Shown: positions 1-6,149, counted from the stretch's first letter. The stretch: DNA of 21,594 nucleotides from Candidatus Bathyarchaeota archaeon ex4484_135 (GCA_002255025.1 NJEJ01000018.1:1-21594), one strand, 5' to 3'. Made by a program: numbers and translations. Notes: a model not told the origin generated them from the sequence alone.

Positions 1-663
1 ACCGTCCTCTATCTCTGGTGGAACCTCACGGCCAAGGTATTCCTCGCTACCGTCCGGCCTCTTCAGATAGTAATACGGACCGTGAGGGCACTTCCCGCAA
101 TCAGCCTTACCGCACGAGACCATCTTGGACCTTATCGAGCCTGGGATAGCCCTCTCCTGGAGCTCAGCCAGCCTATCCCTGGCCTCAGCCAACTCGGCCT
201 CGATGGCCCGCTCAAGTTCCCTGAAGAGTTCCTCAGCCGTAAAGCCCCCATCAGGTTGGAGCTCGCCCTCTTCACCTGGCTCCTCGACATCTAGGATTTC
301 GACCCAGAAGTGGGTATAGTCCTCACATGAGGGGTCTCCGACCTTGATCTTGATGGTGATGGACCTTATGGGCCTCGGCCCCTCATACATGCTCCTGACG
401 AGCTTAGCCACTATGTCTGGGATGTTCTCCTCATGGACCCCACCCCACATGAGGCCCTTAACAGGCCTAACGGTCCTGAGGACCCAGACATCATTAAGGA
501 GCTTGGCTAGGGCGAGAGGAAGCGGGTAGCCAGGATAACGCTCGGCAGCCAACCTGACGAGCTCAGGTGGAACCTCAAGGATATGAGACTCGAAGCTGGC
601 TTCGTGCTGACCGGAAACGGTTATATCCCTCGGTTTCTTAGACTTCTCTAGGCCTGGGGCCAC
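1..663 (-). CDS. Partial element protein with Cys-cluster/HGPYYY motif (DUF6788-like)
   Basis: An open frame on the minus strand runs from a GTG at 663 off the left edge (221 codons seen), so the C-terminus is missing. An in-frame TGA lies three codons upstream, which fixes GTG as the only reasonable start. Residues 1-130 match no family I recognise. About 142-172 are rich in Glu, Ala, Arg and Leu and look like a coiled coil. A compact Cys motif follows: C184, C189 and C192 in CGKADCGKCPHGPYYYLKR, then DGSEEYLG. This resembles the short Cys-rich domain annotated DUF6788, often found in mobile-element and recombinase-associated proteins; that match is from memory. It sits inside the integrated element and points away from the att site. 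A role in recombination or DNA binding is inference only. Confidence that it is a gene is high; confidence in function is low. Confidence 0.75.
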   Translation of the reverse strand, partial: MAPGLEKSKKPRDITVSGQHEASFESHILEVPPELVRLAAERYPGYPLPLALAKLLNDVWVLRTVRPVKGLMWGGVHEENIPDIVAKLVRSMYEGPRPIRSITIKIKVGDPSCEDYTHFWVEILDVEEPGEEGELQPDGGFTAEELFRELERAIEAELAEARDRLAELQERAIPGSIRSKMVSCGKADCGKCPHGPYYYLKRPDGSEEYLGREVPPEIEDG

Positions 664-682
664 CGAACATCACCACCTGAAG

Positions 683-726
683 CCCAGGGGCCGAGGCCCC
701 GCCCGTCCCACCCCTCGGCCCCTGGG
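683..726. repeat. Perfect 13-bp inverted repeat, 18-nt loop
   Basis: CCCAGGGGCCGAG at 683-695 is matched exactly by its reverse complement at 714-726. It lies in the 93-bp gap between two minus-strand genes, the RHH regulator ending at 757 and the CDS starting at 663. As DNA it could be an operator or replication/recombination site; as RNA it would be a stable stem just 5' of the downstream start. There is no T-run, so it is not a typical terminator. Confidence 0.75.
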
Positions 727-756
727 TGTGCTGGCCCTGGGCCACCATTTCTCACC

Positions 757-939
757 TCATAGCCTTATCTCAAGGAGCTTGGCCTCTTCTGGATCCAGCA
801 ACCCAGCCCTAGCGAGCTCCCTCTTGATAGCTCGGCGCACTAGGTCGGAGAGTTGCTCGCCTCTGGCTTCTGCTAGGCGTTCAAGGATCTTCTTCATCTG
901 GGGCGATACACGCACGCCGATGACGACCGTCCCAGCCAT
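757..939 (-). CDS. Ribbon-helix-helix (CopG/Arc-like) regulator
   Basis: This 60-aa protein has the RHH layout. A short beta strand (TVVIGVRVS, residues 4-12) would insert in the DNA major groove. A first helix (PQMKKILERLAEARG) and a second helix (LSDLVRRAIKRELARAG) follow. Such proteins bind palindromic operators as dimers and often repress their own promoter. The ATG at 939 is preceded by GGGTGA at good spacing. A TATA-like element (minus strand, 973-978) and a 10-bp palindrome (980-989) sit upstream, which fits autoregulation. It is probably co-transcribed with the downstream minus-strand gene. It may control element maintenance or be an unpaired antitoxin; the sequence does not decide. 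Confidence 0.8.
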   Translation of the reverse strand: MAGTVVIGVRVSPQMKKILERLAEARGEQLSDLVRRAIKRELARAGLLDPEEAKLLEIRL

Positions 940-979
940 GTTTTCACCCGTTCAACTAAGAGATGACCTGGGATATAGC

Positions 980-989
980 CACCTAGGTG
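980..989. promoter_or_regulatory. 10-bp palindrome (candidate operator) between divergent genes
   Basis: CACCTAGGTG is a perfect palindrome directly upstream of the TATA-like element (973-978) of the RHH gene, in the BRE position. GGTGTCACC overlaps it at 986-994 and is a second small dyad. The location suits a repressor site for the RHH protein or the divergent winged-helix protein. Confidence 0.4.
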
Positions 990-1067
990 TCACCAAAAGG
1001 AGCCCCAAATCACGTTCTTTTTACTTTCACTAATCCCCTCTAGGTGAACAGCTTAGTATTATGTTAA

Positions 1068-1078
1068 ACCTTATTAAA
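1068..1078 (+). promoter_or_regulatory. TATA-type promoter of the winged-helix gene
   Basis: CTTATTAAA is centred about 30 nt upstream of the ATG at 1105, predicting transcription starting near 1101 and an almost leaderless mRNA. No well-spaced Shine-Dalgarno is present; GAGGG abuts the ATG. Confidence 0.45.
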
Positions 1079-1104
1079 CAAGTTTCCACGCTCTCCGCTG
1101 AGGG

Positions 1105-2061
1105 ATGAGAGAATTGAACACAGGCCGGAAGAGCCATGAGGGCACATTAAGTTTCTTTGATTACGTTATCCTCTACTATCTATCCAGGCGTAAACAAGCA
1201 CGTTTTAGCGAGATTAAAAGCTTCCTAGCGGCGAAATTCCGACCTCTTAACCCTAATTCATTTAAACGGCGATTAATACGGCGGTTAAAGACGCTTTCGA
1301 AGTTTAACTACATAAGCCGAGGCAGTAAAGGATTATACAAGATAACATCAGAGGGCATTAAGGCACTCTTAGAGGCAGATTTACCTGATGAGCCTTGGGC
1401 GGCTCGCTTTAAGCTCCAAGAATTCCTAGAGAATGAGAAGATCTTTGATTTCTACCCCTTACTTACGAGAGTCATGATCATAGCTACGGATGATGAGCCT
1501 CTATTATACCTCATCGAGCATACTTGGAGTTTCCTAAGATGGCTCGAAAGCATTAAAGAGGCGTATTTCGATAAGCAAAGCCCTTACATTGACCCGGATC
1601 GGCGTTCCACTCCACTATTCAAAAAGTATTGGGCGCTTGTAGATGATTTAGAGGCTGACTTGATGGAATGGGAAAGCATGATCTTCAATTATGAATTAGA
1701 GCCTGATATGTTAAAAGACCTGGCTCAAATAATAATCCCTCGGCTTAAGCTTATTGTTATGACACTAAGAGATCTTAGAGCCATCTATTACTTCCTCATT
1801 CTGAGACCCCGAGAGGAAGAGGTCTGGGAAGAATACGCTGATCTCTTTAGGAAGACCGTTTTCTCACTTCGTGAAACGCTAGAGGGGTTAACTCAGGATT
1901 TAAGGTCATACCTTTATCGACTTAAGAATGAGAGGTGGAATGATATTCATGAAGCATGGCTAAGACGTTTCCAAGGTAGATGGTATGGGTTTCAAGTCAT
2001 GATGAGGCCTAAGAAGTTCCCGGACGACTTTTTAAGGATCTCAAAGAGCCAGCTCTCTTAA
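1105..2061 (+). CDS. Winged-helix N-terminal protein, unknown function (A+T-rich)
   Basis: A 318-aa protein. Residues about 15-95 (from FDYVILYYLSRRKQARFSEI to LYKITSEGIKALLEA) read as a winged helix: helical start, recognition helix near residues 50-65, a wing around GSKGLYKIT, and the ITSEG signature common in archaeal transcription factors. The remaining 220 residues are mostly helical and aromatic-rich with no motif I recognise. Base and codon use differ sharply from every neighbour (frequent TTA, AAA, ATT and GAT codons), suggesting a separate recent origin. It lies in the integrated element, divergent from the RHH gene, and its stop is 10 bp from that of the convergent 69-aa gene. It may be an element regulator or a replication or defence protein with a DNA-binding head; nothing here decides. 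Confidence 0.8.
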   Translation: MRELNTGRKSHEGTLSFFDYVILYYLSRRKQARFSEIKSFLAAKFRPLNPNSFKRRLIRRLKTLSKFNYISRGSKGLYKITSEGIKALLEADLPDEPWAARFKLQEFLENEKIFDFYPLLTRVMIIATDDEPLLYLIEHTWSFLRWLESIKEAYFDKQSPYIDPDRRSTPLFKKYWALVDDLEADLMEWESMIFNYELEPDMLKDLAQIIIPRLKLIVMTLRDLRAIYYFLILRPREEEVWEEYADLFRKTVFSLRETLEGLTQDLRSYLYRLKNERWNDIHEAWLRRFQGRWYGFQVMMRPKKFPDDFLRISKSQLS

Positions 2062-2071
2062 TGAGAGTCTT

Positions 2072-2281
2072 TCATCCACGTTCCTCACCTCGGCGATACG
2101 GTTTTTCGAGGAATTCAAGGACTAACCGTAAATCCTCGACTAATCGTTGAGGATCTTCACCTAACCATCGCTTTCTCGCTCTGTAAAGTAGTATATGCTC
2201 ATGGGGGCTTAACGCCTCGCCATCCAAGTATCGGATCAACGCCTCTCGCAGCTTCGGGCTTAAGGGGAGCTTGAGGCCCAT
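2072..2281 (-). CDS. 69-aa basic orphan protein of the element
   Basis: A 69-aa, probably all-helical protein with no recognised family. LSPKLREALIRYLDG and LSPHEHILLYRARKRW are two likely helices and the C-terminus is strongly basic. The ATG at 2281 has an upstream GGTGAG at good spacing, and a TATA box (minus strand, 2314-2320) predicts transcription starting near 2291, so this is a plausible real gene. It shares a compact divergent regulatory region with the operon starting at 2407. Small basic proteins of this kind in archaeal elements are often DNA-binding, but that is inference. Confidence 0.6.
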   Translation of the reverse strand: MGLKLPLSPKLREALIRYLDGEALSPHEHILLYRARKRWLGEDPQRLVEDLRLVLEFLEKPYRRGEERG

Positions 2282-2313
2282 CGCCTCTCACCTAGGCCTA
2301 AGGAGCTTAGAAA

Positions 2314-2365
2314 GTTATAAACCTTGAGGGGCATGAACCTCTTACGGCAAGGTTTATATACCTTG
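2314..2365. promoter_or_regulatory. Divergent promoters with repeated CAAGGT half-sites
   Basis: The 11-mer CAAGGTTTATA occurs on the plus strand at 2348-2358 and inverted at 2316-2326, each copy containing the TATA box of the gene it faces (start 2407 rightward, 2281 leftward). A third inverted half-site, ACCTTG at 2360-2365, makes a CAAGGT-N6-ACCTTG dyad over the rightward TATA box. One factor binding these sites would regulate both directions. Confidence 0.6.
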
Positions 2366-2406
2366 AGGTTCAGCTAAAGGCTGAGGGGTAAGAGGTGAGG
2401 TCGAGG

Positions 2407-2781
2407 ATGAGGGCCTCGAATCCCACCAGGGGAGCCCTGGCTGGTGGGGGCTTCTGTAATGCCCGAGGCCAGGCCGATTTTTTGGAGCATGAGGGTGCTC
2501 CCGGCCTGGTCGAGGGAGCCAGGGCTGAGAAAGGCCAGCTTGGGGAGAAGCCGAGGACCTTAGTGCTGAGATCGCTACGCCTCATCGTGGATGGTCCTGA
2601 GGGCGTGCTACCCCTGGACCCGGCCAGCACCGGCGTCTTCAAGCTCCCTGATGGCTCGGTGCTCCTAGTGCCCGACCACCTTGAAGAGGCCTATCTCGCT
2701 CGTGATGAGGAAGCCCTCAGGAAGCTCGTCAAGGACATACTCGGGCCTGAGTTCAAGCTGGTAAGGCTTGAGGGAGAGTGA
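2407..2781 (+). CDS. Element protein of unknown function, first gene of a pair
   Basis: A 124-aa protein (ATG at 2407; an in-frame GTG at 2395 would add four residues). GAGGTGAG upstream gives ATG normal spacing, and the TATA box at 2353-2360 predicts transcription starting near 2385. The first 50 residues are Gly/Ala/Arg-rich with low complexity; a folded-looking part begins near LRSLRLIVDGPEGVLPL and ends with LVKDILGPEFKLVRLEGE. I do not recognise a family. A Phe-Lys-Leu-Pro-Asp-Gly-Ser beta hairpin (FKLPDGSVLLVP) is the most regular part. Its stop overlaps the ATG of the next gene (TGATG), so translation is probably coupled. The 5' coding end contains an 8-bp inverted repeat (2422-2429 with 2441-2448). 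Confidence 0.6.
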   Translation: MRASNPTRGALAGGGFCNARGQADFLEHEGAPGLVEGARAEKGQLGEKPRTLVLRSLRLIVDGPEGVLPLDPASTGVFKLPDGSVLLVPDHLEEAYLARDEEALRKLVKDILGPEFKLVRLEGE

Positions 2782-3218
2782 TGAACATGGCCGAGGGGCT
2801 CCCCAGCTACTTCCGGGATAACCCCTGGCTCGGCATCTTGGCCCGTAGAGGCATGGAGCCCGAGGAGCCTCTAGCACGTCCAGCTCTCAGCACGGCTCCC
2901 GAGCCAGCTCAGGCGTCCCCCAGCCCTAAGGCTTCATCGGCTCCCCAGGACCAGGGTCAGGACCTCAGCCAGCTCATAAATGCTCTCATGAGCGTGATGG
3001 TGAGATCCTCGCAAGCCCAGGCAGCTCAGGCCCATGCTAGTGCTCAGAGCCCGATGGTGATAGTGGTGCCGATAGTGATAACGGTGCCCAGCTATGGCTA
3101 TCCCATGAGCATAGCCATGCCAAATGGGGGGTATGGGGGGCTAGCCCCCCATCTCAACAGGACTCCCGAGCCCGCAACCCGGGTTCAAATCCCGGCGGCC
3201 GCACCAATAACGGGTTGA
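2781..3218 (+). CDS. Pro/Ala/Ser-rich element protein running into the att site
   Basis: A 145-aa frame starting at ATG 2781 (GTG 2778 and ATG 2787 are alternatives), overlapping the previous stop by one base. Residues 1-25 are compact (LPSYFRDNPWLGILARRGM). About 25-60 form a Pro/Ala/Ser linker. Then comes a helix with Gln/Ala repeats (SSQAQAAQAHASAQ) and a hydrophobic beta-rich stretch (MVIVVPIVITVPSYGYP) resembling a membrane or assembly segment. The last 20 or so residues (RTPEPATRVQIPAA onward) are simply the tRNA fragment read as protein, so the native C-terminus may differ in the free, circular element. No family recognised. The make-up would suit a structural or membrane-associated element protein, as an inference only. 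Confidence 0.5.
   Translation: MNMAEGLPSYFRDNPWLGILARRGMEPEEPLARPALSTAPEPAQASPSPKASSAPQDQGQDLSQLINALMSVMVRSSQAQAAQAHASAQSPMVIVVPIVITVPSYGYPMSIAMPNGGYGGLAPHLNRTPEPATRVQIPAAAPITG
3133..3152. repeat. 20-bp perfect palindrome next to the att core
   Basis: ATGGGGGG-CTAG-CCCCCCAT is self-complementary over 20 bp. A direct copy of its left arm (ATGGGGGG) precedes it at 3124-3131. It ends 10 bp before the tRNA-derived core at 3163. Its CTA (3141-3143) is the stop codon of the minus-strand DedA frame. It is likely a protein-binding or recombination accessory site, or a stem at the end of an element transcript. Confidence 0.7.
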
Positions 3219-3839
3219 ATTTCCTCTACGTTCCTCATCTCTTGGACGTTTAAACTTAAGATACACCGGGAGAAGTGTTATGAGGAAGAGCAGCCCTGCC
3301 ACCACCGCATAATCCGCGTAGACCATGTACTCCTCTACTAAGGCCCAGTTCTCGCCTAGGAGGAAGCCCACGTAGGTCAGCAGGAGGTTCCACGGAACTG
3401 AGCCTAGGAAGGTCAGCACCGCGAACCTCCTGGCCTTCATCTTGAAGGTCCCGGCTGGCAGCGATATGAAGGTCCTCACGCCCGGGAGCACCCTGGAGAT
3501 AGCTACCGCTAAGTCCCCATATTTTGAGAATAGGTCTTCGCACCTCTCTAACTCCCTGGAGAAGTAAGGCAGCCTCTTGAGCCTCGCCAGCAGTTTGACG
3601 CCCGCCGTGGCACCTAGGGAGTAGGCTGCTATTGAGCCTGCTAAGTTGGCCGTGGCCCCGAGCAAGCCTAAGAGCAGGACATCTAAGGCCGTGCCGCAGA
3701 AAACGTAGCCCGCGAGGGGCATGACGAGCTCGCTCGGTATGGGCACGCAGGCACTTTCCAAGGCCATGGTTACGAACACCCCCAAGTACGAGAGTTCCTT
3801 CACCAGGCGAGCCGCCATCTCGAATAAGGCCTTTACCAC
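3141..3839 (-). CDS. DedA family membrane protein
   Basis: An integral membrane protein of the DedA/SNARE-associated (VTT) family, linked elsewhere to membrane homeostasis and lipid flipping. Signatures seen: MALESACVPIPSELVMPLAG (residues 25-44 from the GTG start), an acidic/Gly-rich loop, RVLPGVRTFISLPAGTFKM (116-134), and hydrophobic segments near 40-75, 138-162 and 175-195. In-frame TTG 3860, TTG 3845, GTG 3839 and ATG 3818 are possible starts. The TATA box at 3871-3877 predicts transcription near 3848, which favours 3839 or 3818. The frame continues through the antisense of the tRNA-Gly fragment (WCGRRDLNPGCGLG) and stops inside the element at 3141. The last 20 residues are therefore att-derived and probably not a family feature. 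It is divergent from the E1 beta operon. Confidence 0.85.
   Translation of the reverse strand: MVKALFEMAARLVKELSYLGVFVTMALESACVPIPSELVMPLAGYVFCGTALDVLLLGLLGATANLAGSIAAYSLGATAGVKLLARLKRLPYFSRELERCEDLFSKYGDLAVAISRVLPGVRTFISLPAGTFKMKARRFAVLTFLGSVPWNLLLTYVGFLLGENWALVEEYMVYADYAVVAGLLFLITLLPVYLKFKRPRDEERRGNSTRYWCGRRDLNPGCGLGSPVEMGG
3163..3206 (+). mobile_element. attR-like site: 3' half of tRNA-Gly(CCC)
   Basis: The 44 bases match the 3' half of an archaeal tRNA-Gly: anticodon loop CTCCCGA with anticodon CCC (3163-3169), anticodon 3' strand GCCCG, T stem CCGGG (3179-3183), T loop TTCAAAT (3184-3190), T stem CCCGG, acceptor 3' strand CGGCCGC (3196-3202), then A and encoded CCA. The 5' half (starting GCGGCCG and so on) is absent upstream; position 3162 no longer fits the anticodon stem. 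This is the partial tRNA duplicate left by integration of an archaeal element into a tRNA gene. Element DNA lies to the left and chromosomal DNA to the right. It is not a functional tRNA. Confidence 0.85.
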
Positions 3840-3870
3840 GCTCAAGCTCGGGGGCGGCAAGAGCGGGCTG

Positions 3871-3919
3871 TTATAAAGGTAGCTGGAACGTGGCCAGCGG
3901 CCTGCCAGGAAATATTAAA
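3871..3919. promoter_or_regulatory. Divergent promoters: DedA (left) and 2-oxoacid dehydrogenase operon (right)
   Basis: On the minus strand TTTATAA (3877-3871) lies about 32 nt upstream of the DedA GTG. On the plus strand AATATTAAA (3911-3919) lies about 42 nt upstream of the E1 beta ATG, predicting transcription near 3941. The two TATA boxes are separate, so the genes can be expressed independently. Confidence 0.55.
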
Positions 3920-3956
3920 GCCCTCCGCGGACGGCTAGGCCCTTAGGGCGTGTCAA

Positions 3957-4949
3957 ATGGGCAGCGAGAGGATGCTCAGCATGGCAGAGGCCATAAATGA
4001 GGCCCTAAGGGAGGAGATGCATCGGGACGAACGGGTCATACTGCTCGGGGAAGATATAGGCGTCCTAGGCGGCATTTACAGGGTCACAAAAGGCCTTCTG
4101 GAGGAGTTCGGGCCCGAGAGGGTCATAGATACGCCCATAAGCGAGGAGGGCTTCGTCGGGGCCGCCATAGGCCTGGCCGTAATGGGCTTCAGGCCCGTTG
4201 TGGAGATAATGTATGCCGATTTCCTGGCCAACTGCATGAACCAGATCGTGAACTTCGCGGCCAAGATGCGTTACATGAGCGGTGGCCAGCTTAAGGTCCC
4301 GTTGGTCATAAGGACCATGATGGCCCACGGCCGCGGCCACGGGGGCGATCACTCCCAGGTCCCGATACCTTGGTTCCTGAACGTCCCGGGCCTGAAGCTC
4401 GTGGCCCCCTCAACGCCCTATGACGCCAAGGGCCTCCTCAAATCGGCCATAAGGGATGACTCGCCCGTGATCTACTTCGAGCCCTACATACTCTACAGGA
4501 CGAGGGGGCCCGTCCCGGAGGGCGAGTACACCATACCGCTCGGCAAGGCAGACGTGAAACGCGAGGGGAATGACCTGACCGTGGTGGCCATATCAGCCAT
4601 GGTGCCCAGGGCCCTGGAGGCAGCCGAGAAGCTGGCCGAGGAAGGCATAAGCGTTGAGGTGATCGACCCGAGGACCATAGTGCCCTTGGATGAAGAAGCC
4701 ATCCTGAGGGCCGTGATGAAGACGAACAGGCTCCTTATCGTCGAGTACTCACACAAGAGAGGTGGCGTCGGGGCCGAGATAGCCGCCCTGGTGGTCGAGA
4801 AGGCATTCGATTACCTGGATGCACCGATAATGAGGCTCGCAAGCCCGGACGTGCCCATACCCGTCAGCCCCGAGCTGGGCAAGCTGACCATACCGACCGC
4901 CGAGGACATAATGGCCGCTGCCAAGAAGCTGGTCTTAGGGGAGGTCTGA
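3957..4949 (+). CDS. 2-oxoacid dehydrogenase E1 component, beta subunit
   Basis: A 330-aa protein, normal family length. E1 beta with E1 alpha decarboxylates a 2-oxoacid (pyruvate or branched-chain) using thiamine diphosphate and passes the acyl group to lipoyl-E2. Hallmarks include LLGEDIGVLGGIYRVTKGL, DTPISEEGFVGAAIGLA (with the Glu that activates the cofactor), the K+/structural region around AAKMRYMSGGQ, and GGDHSQVP with the His-Ser-Gln of the active site. Then come VPGLKLVAPSTPYDAKGLL and the C-terminal transketolase domain (LTVVAISAMVPRALEAAEKL). The usual GGG loop before HSQ reads MMAHGRGHGGDHSQ. It heads a tight operon with E2 (5-nt gap) and a lipoate ligase-type protein, but E1 alpha, which normally lies just upstream, is absent. 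Substrate cannot be told from sequence. Confidence 0.93.
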   Translation: MGSERMLSMAEAINEALREEMHRDERVILLGEDIGVLGGIYRVTKGLLEEFGPERVIDTPISEEGFVGAAIGLAVMGFRPVVEIMYADFLANCMNQIVNFAAKMRYMSGGQLKVPLVIRTMMAHGRGHGGDHSQVPIPWFLNVPGLKLVAPSTPYDAKGLLKSAIRDDSPVIYFEPYILYRTRGPVPEGEYTIPLGKADVKREGNDLTVVAISAMVPRALEAAEKLAEEGISVEVIDPRTIVPLDEEAILRAVMKTNRLLIVEYSHKRGGVGAEIAALVVEKAFDYLDAPIMRLASPDVPIPVSPELGKLTIPTAEDIMAAAKKLVLGEV

Positions 4950-4954
4950 GGGCC

Positions 4955-6148
4955 GTGGTGAAGACGATCATAATGCCCAGGCTTGACATAGACATGGAGA
5001 AGGGAGCCGTAATCGAGTGGCGTAAGAAGGAAGGCGAGGAAGTAGATGAAGGCGAGGTCGTAGCGGTCATAATGAGCGAGAAAGTAACTTACGAGGTCGA
5101 GAGCCCGGCGAAAGGCCGGTTGGCCAGAATACTGGTGGAACCGGAATTGGAGGTCCCGATAGGGACGCCAATAGCCATTCTGGCTGAGGAAGGCGATAGG
5201 CCAGAAGAAGTCGAGGAAGCCGTAAGGAAGGCAGAGGAAGCTCTGAGAACCCTTAGGGCACCGGAAGTGCCCGAGGTCAGGAGGCCAGAAGCCCCCAGGC
5301 CAACCGTCCCGGTGCCGGAGGCCCCCAAGAAGGTTAGGATAACGCCCGTGGCTAGGAAGCTGGCCGAGCAATATGGCCTTGACATAACGAAGATAAGGGG
5401 AACGGGGCCAGGGGGCCGGATAACTAAGGCAGATGTGCTCAAGGCTCTGGAGGCCCTTAGGGCCAGGCTAACTTACCGTGAGGTGAGGCTGACGGGCATA
5501 AGGCGTCTGACGGCAGAGAAAATGGCCAAGGCGTGGGAGGCACCGCACGCCAGCCTCACGGTCCAAGTCGATATGACGAAGGCCGTCGAGCTTAAGGCCG
5601 AGGTGGAGGCCGAGGAAGGCTTCAAGCTCCCTTACGATGCCATATTCATAAAGGCCGTGGCCCTGGCATTAAAGAGACATCCAGAACTAAACGCCACCTT
5701 TGAGGAAGGCACCATAAGGGTCCATGAGGCCGTAAACGTATGCTTTGCCGTGGACACGTCACAGGGCCTCATAACGCCCGTGATAAGGGATGCCGATAAG
5801 AAGAGCTTAGCCCAGATAGGGAGGGAAGTTAGGGAGTTGGCCGAGAAGGCCCGCTTGGGCAAGCTGACCATGGAGGAGGTAAGGGGAGGGACCTTCACCA
5901 TAACTAACCTTGGCGTGCTGGGCATAGATCAGTTCACGCCCATAGTGAACCACCCACAGGTGGCCATCCTGGCCTTCGGCACGGTAGCGGACAGGCCGGT
6001 CGTGGAAGAAGGCCGCCTCACGGTCAAGAAGACGGCCTGGCTAACGGTCTCATTTGACCACAGGGCCGTTGACGGAGGACCGGCGGCCCGTTTCCTCATG
6101 ACCGTCAAAGAGCTGCTCGAGGACCCCGAGCCCTTGAGGGGGTCCTGA
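4955..6148 (+). CDS. Dihydrolipoamide acyltransferase E2 of a 2-oxoacid dehydrogenase complex
   Basis: A 397-aa complete E2 with all three parts. The lipoyl domain (1-78) carries the lipoylated lysine K43 in MSEKVTYEVESP. An acidic/Pro linker (80-125) follows. The peripheral-subunit-binding domain (about 128-166, ITPVARKLAEQYGLDITKIRGTG) docks E1 or E3. The catalytic CAT domain (about 175-397) has the SFDHRAVDGGPAARFL active-site motif with H369 and D373. E2 forms the core and transfers the acyl group to CoA. GTG-GTG at 4955 gives MVKTIIMPRLD, the normal N-terminus. It lies 5 nt after E1 beta and 1 nt before the next start. One lipoyl domain is typical of archaeal and branched-chain E2s. Acyl specificity is unknown. 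Confidence 0.95.
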   Translation: MVKTIIMPRLDIDMEKGAVIEWRKKEGEEVDEGEVVAVIMSEKVTYEVESPAKGRLARILVEPELEVPIGTPIAILAEEGDRPEEVEEAVRKAEEALRTLRAPEVPEVRRPEAPRPTVPVPEAPKKVRITPVARKLAEQYGLDITKIRGTGPGGRITKADVLKALEALRARLTYREVRLTGIRRLTAEKMAKAWEAPHASLTVQVDMTKAVELKAEVEAEEGFKLPYDAIFIKAVALALKRHPELNATFEEGTIRVHEAVNVCFAVDTSQGLITPVIRDADKKSLAQIGREVRELAEKARLGKLTMEEVRGGTFTITNLGVLGIDQFTPIVNHPQVAILAFGTVADRPVVEEGRLTVKKTAWLTVSFDHRAVDGGPAARFLMTVKELLEDPEPLRGS

Positions 6149-6149
6149 T

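Noticed and set aside
728..1033. 101-codon plus-strand frame over the RHH gene
   Set aside because: Shadow of the minus-strand RHH gene and its control region; Ser/Arg-rich with no family.
2422..2448. 8-bp inverted repeat (CCCACCAG/CTGGTGGG) at the start of the element operon
   Set aside because: It lies within the coding sequence and competes with an inner dyad; it is too short to claim a separate function.
3163..3206. A trans-spliced (split) tRNA-Gly 3' half as known in some crenarchaea
   Set aside because: The fragment already holds the complete CCC anticodon loop, lacks a promoter of its own and shows no bulge-helix-bulge leader; an att remnant explains it more simply. The G-rich palindrome upstream keeps a small doubt.
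4811..5371. Long open frames antisense to E1 beta/E2 and, similarly, at 7422-7994, 8385-8864 and 11949-12626
   Set aside because: They mirror well-identified genes, are low-complexity or family-less, and are expected from the G+C-rich codon pattern.
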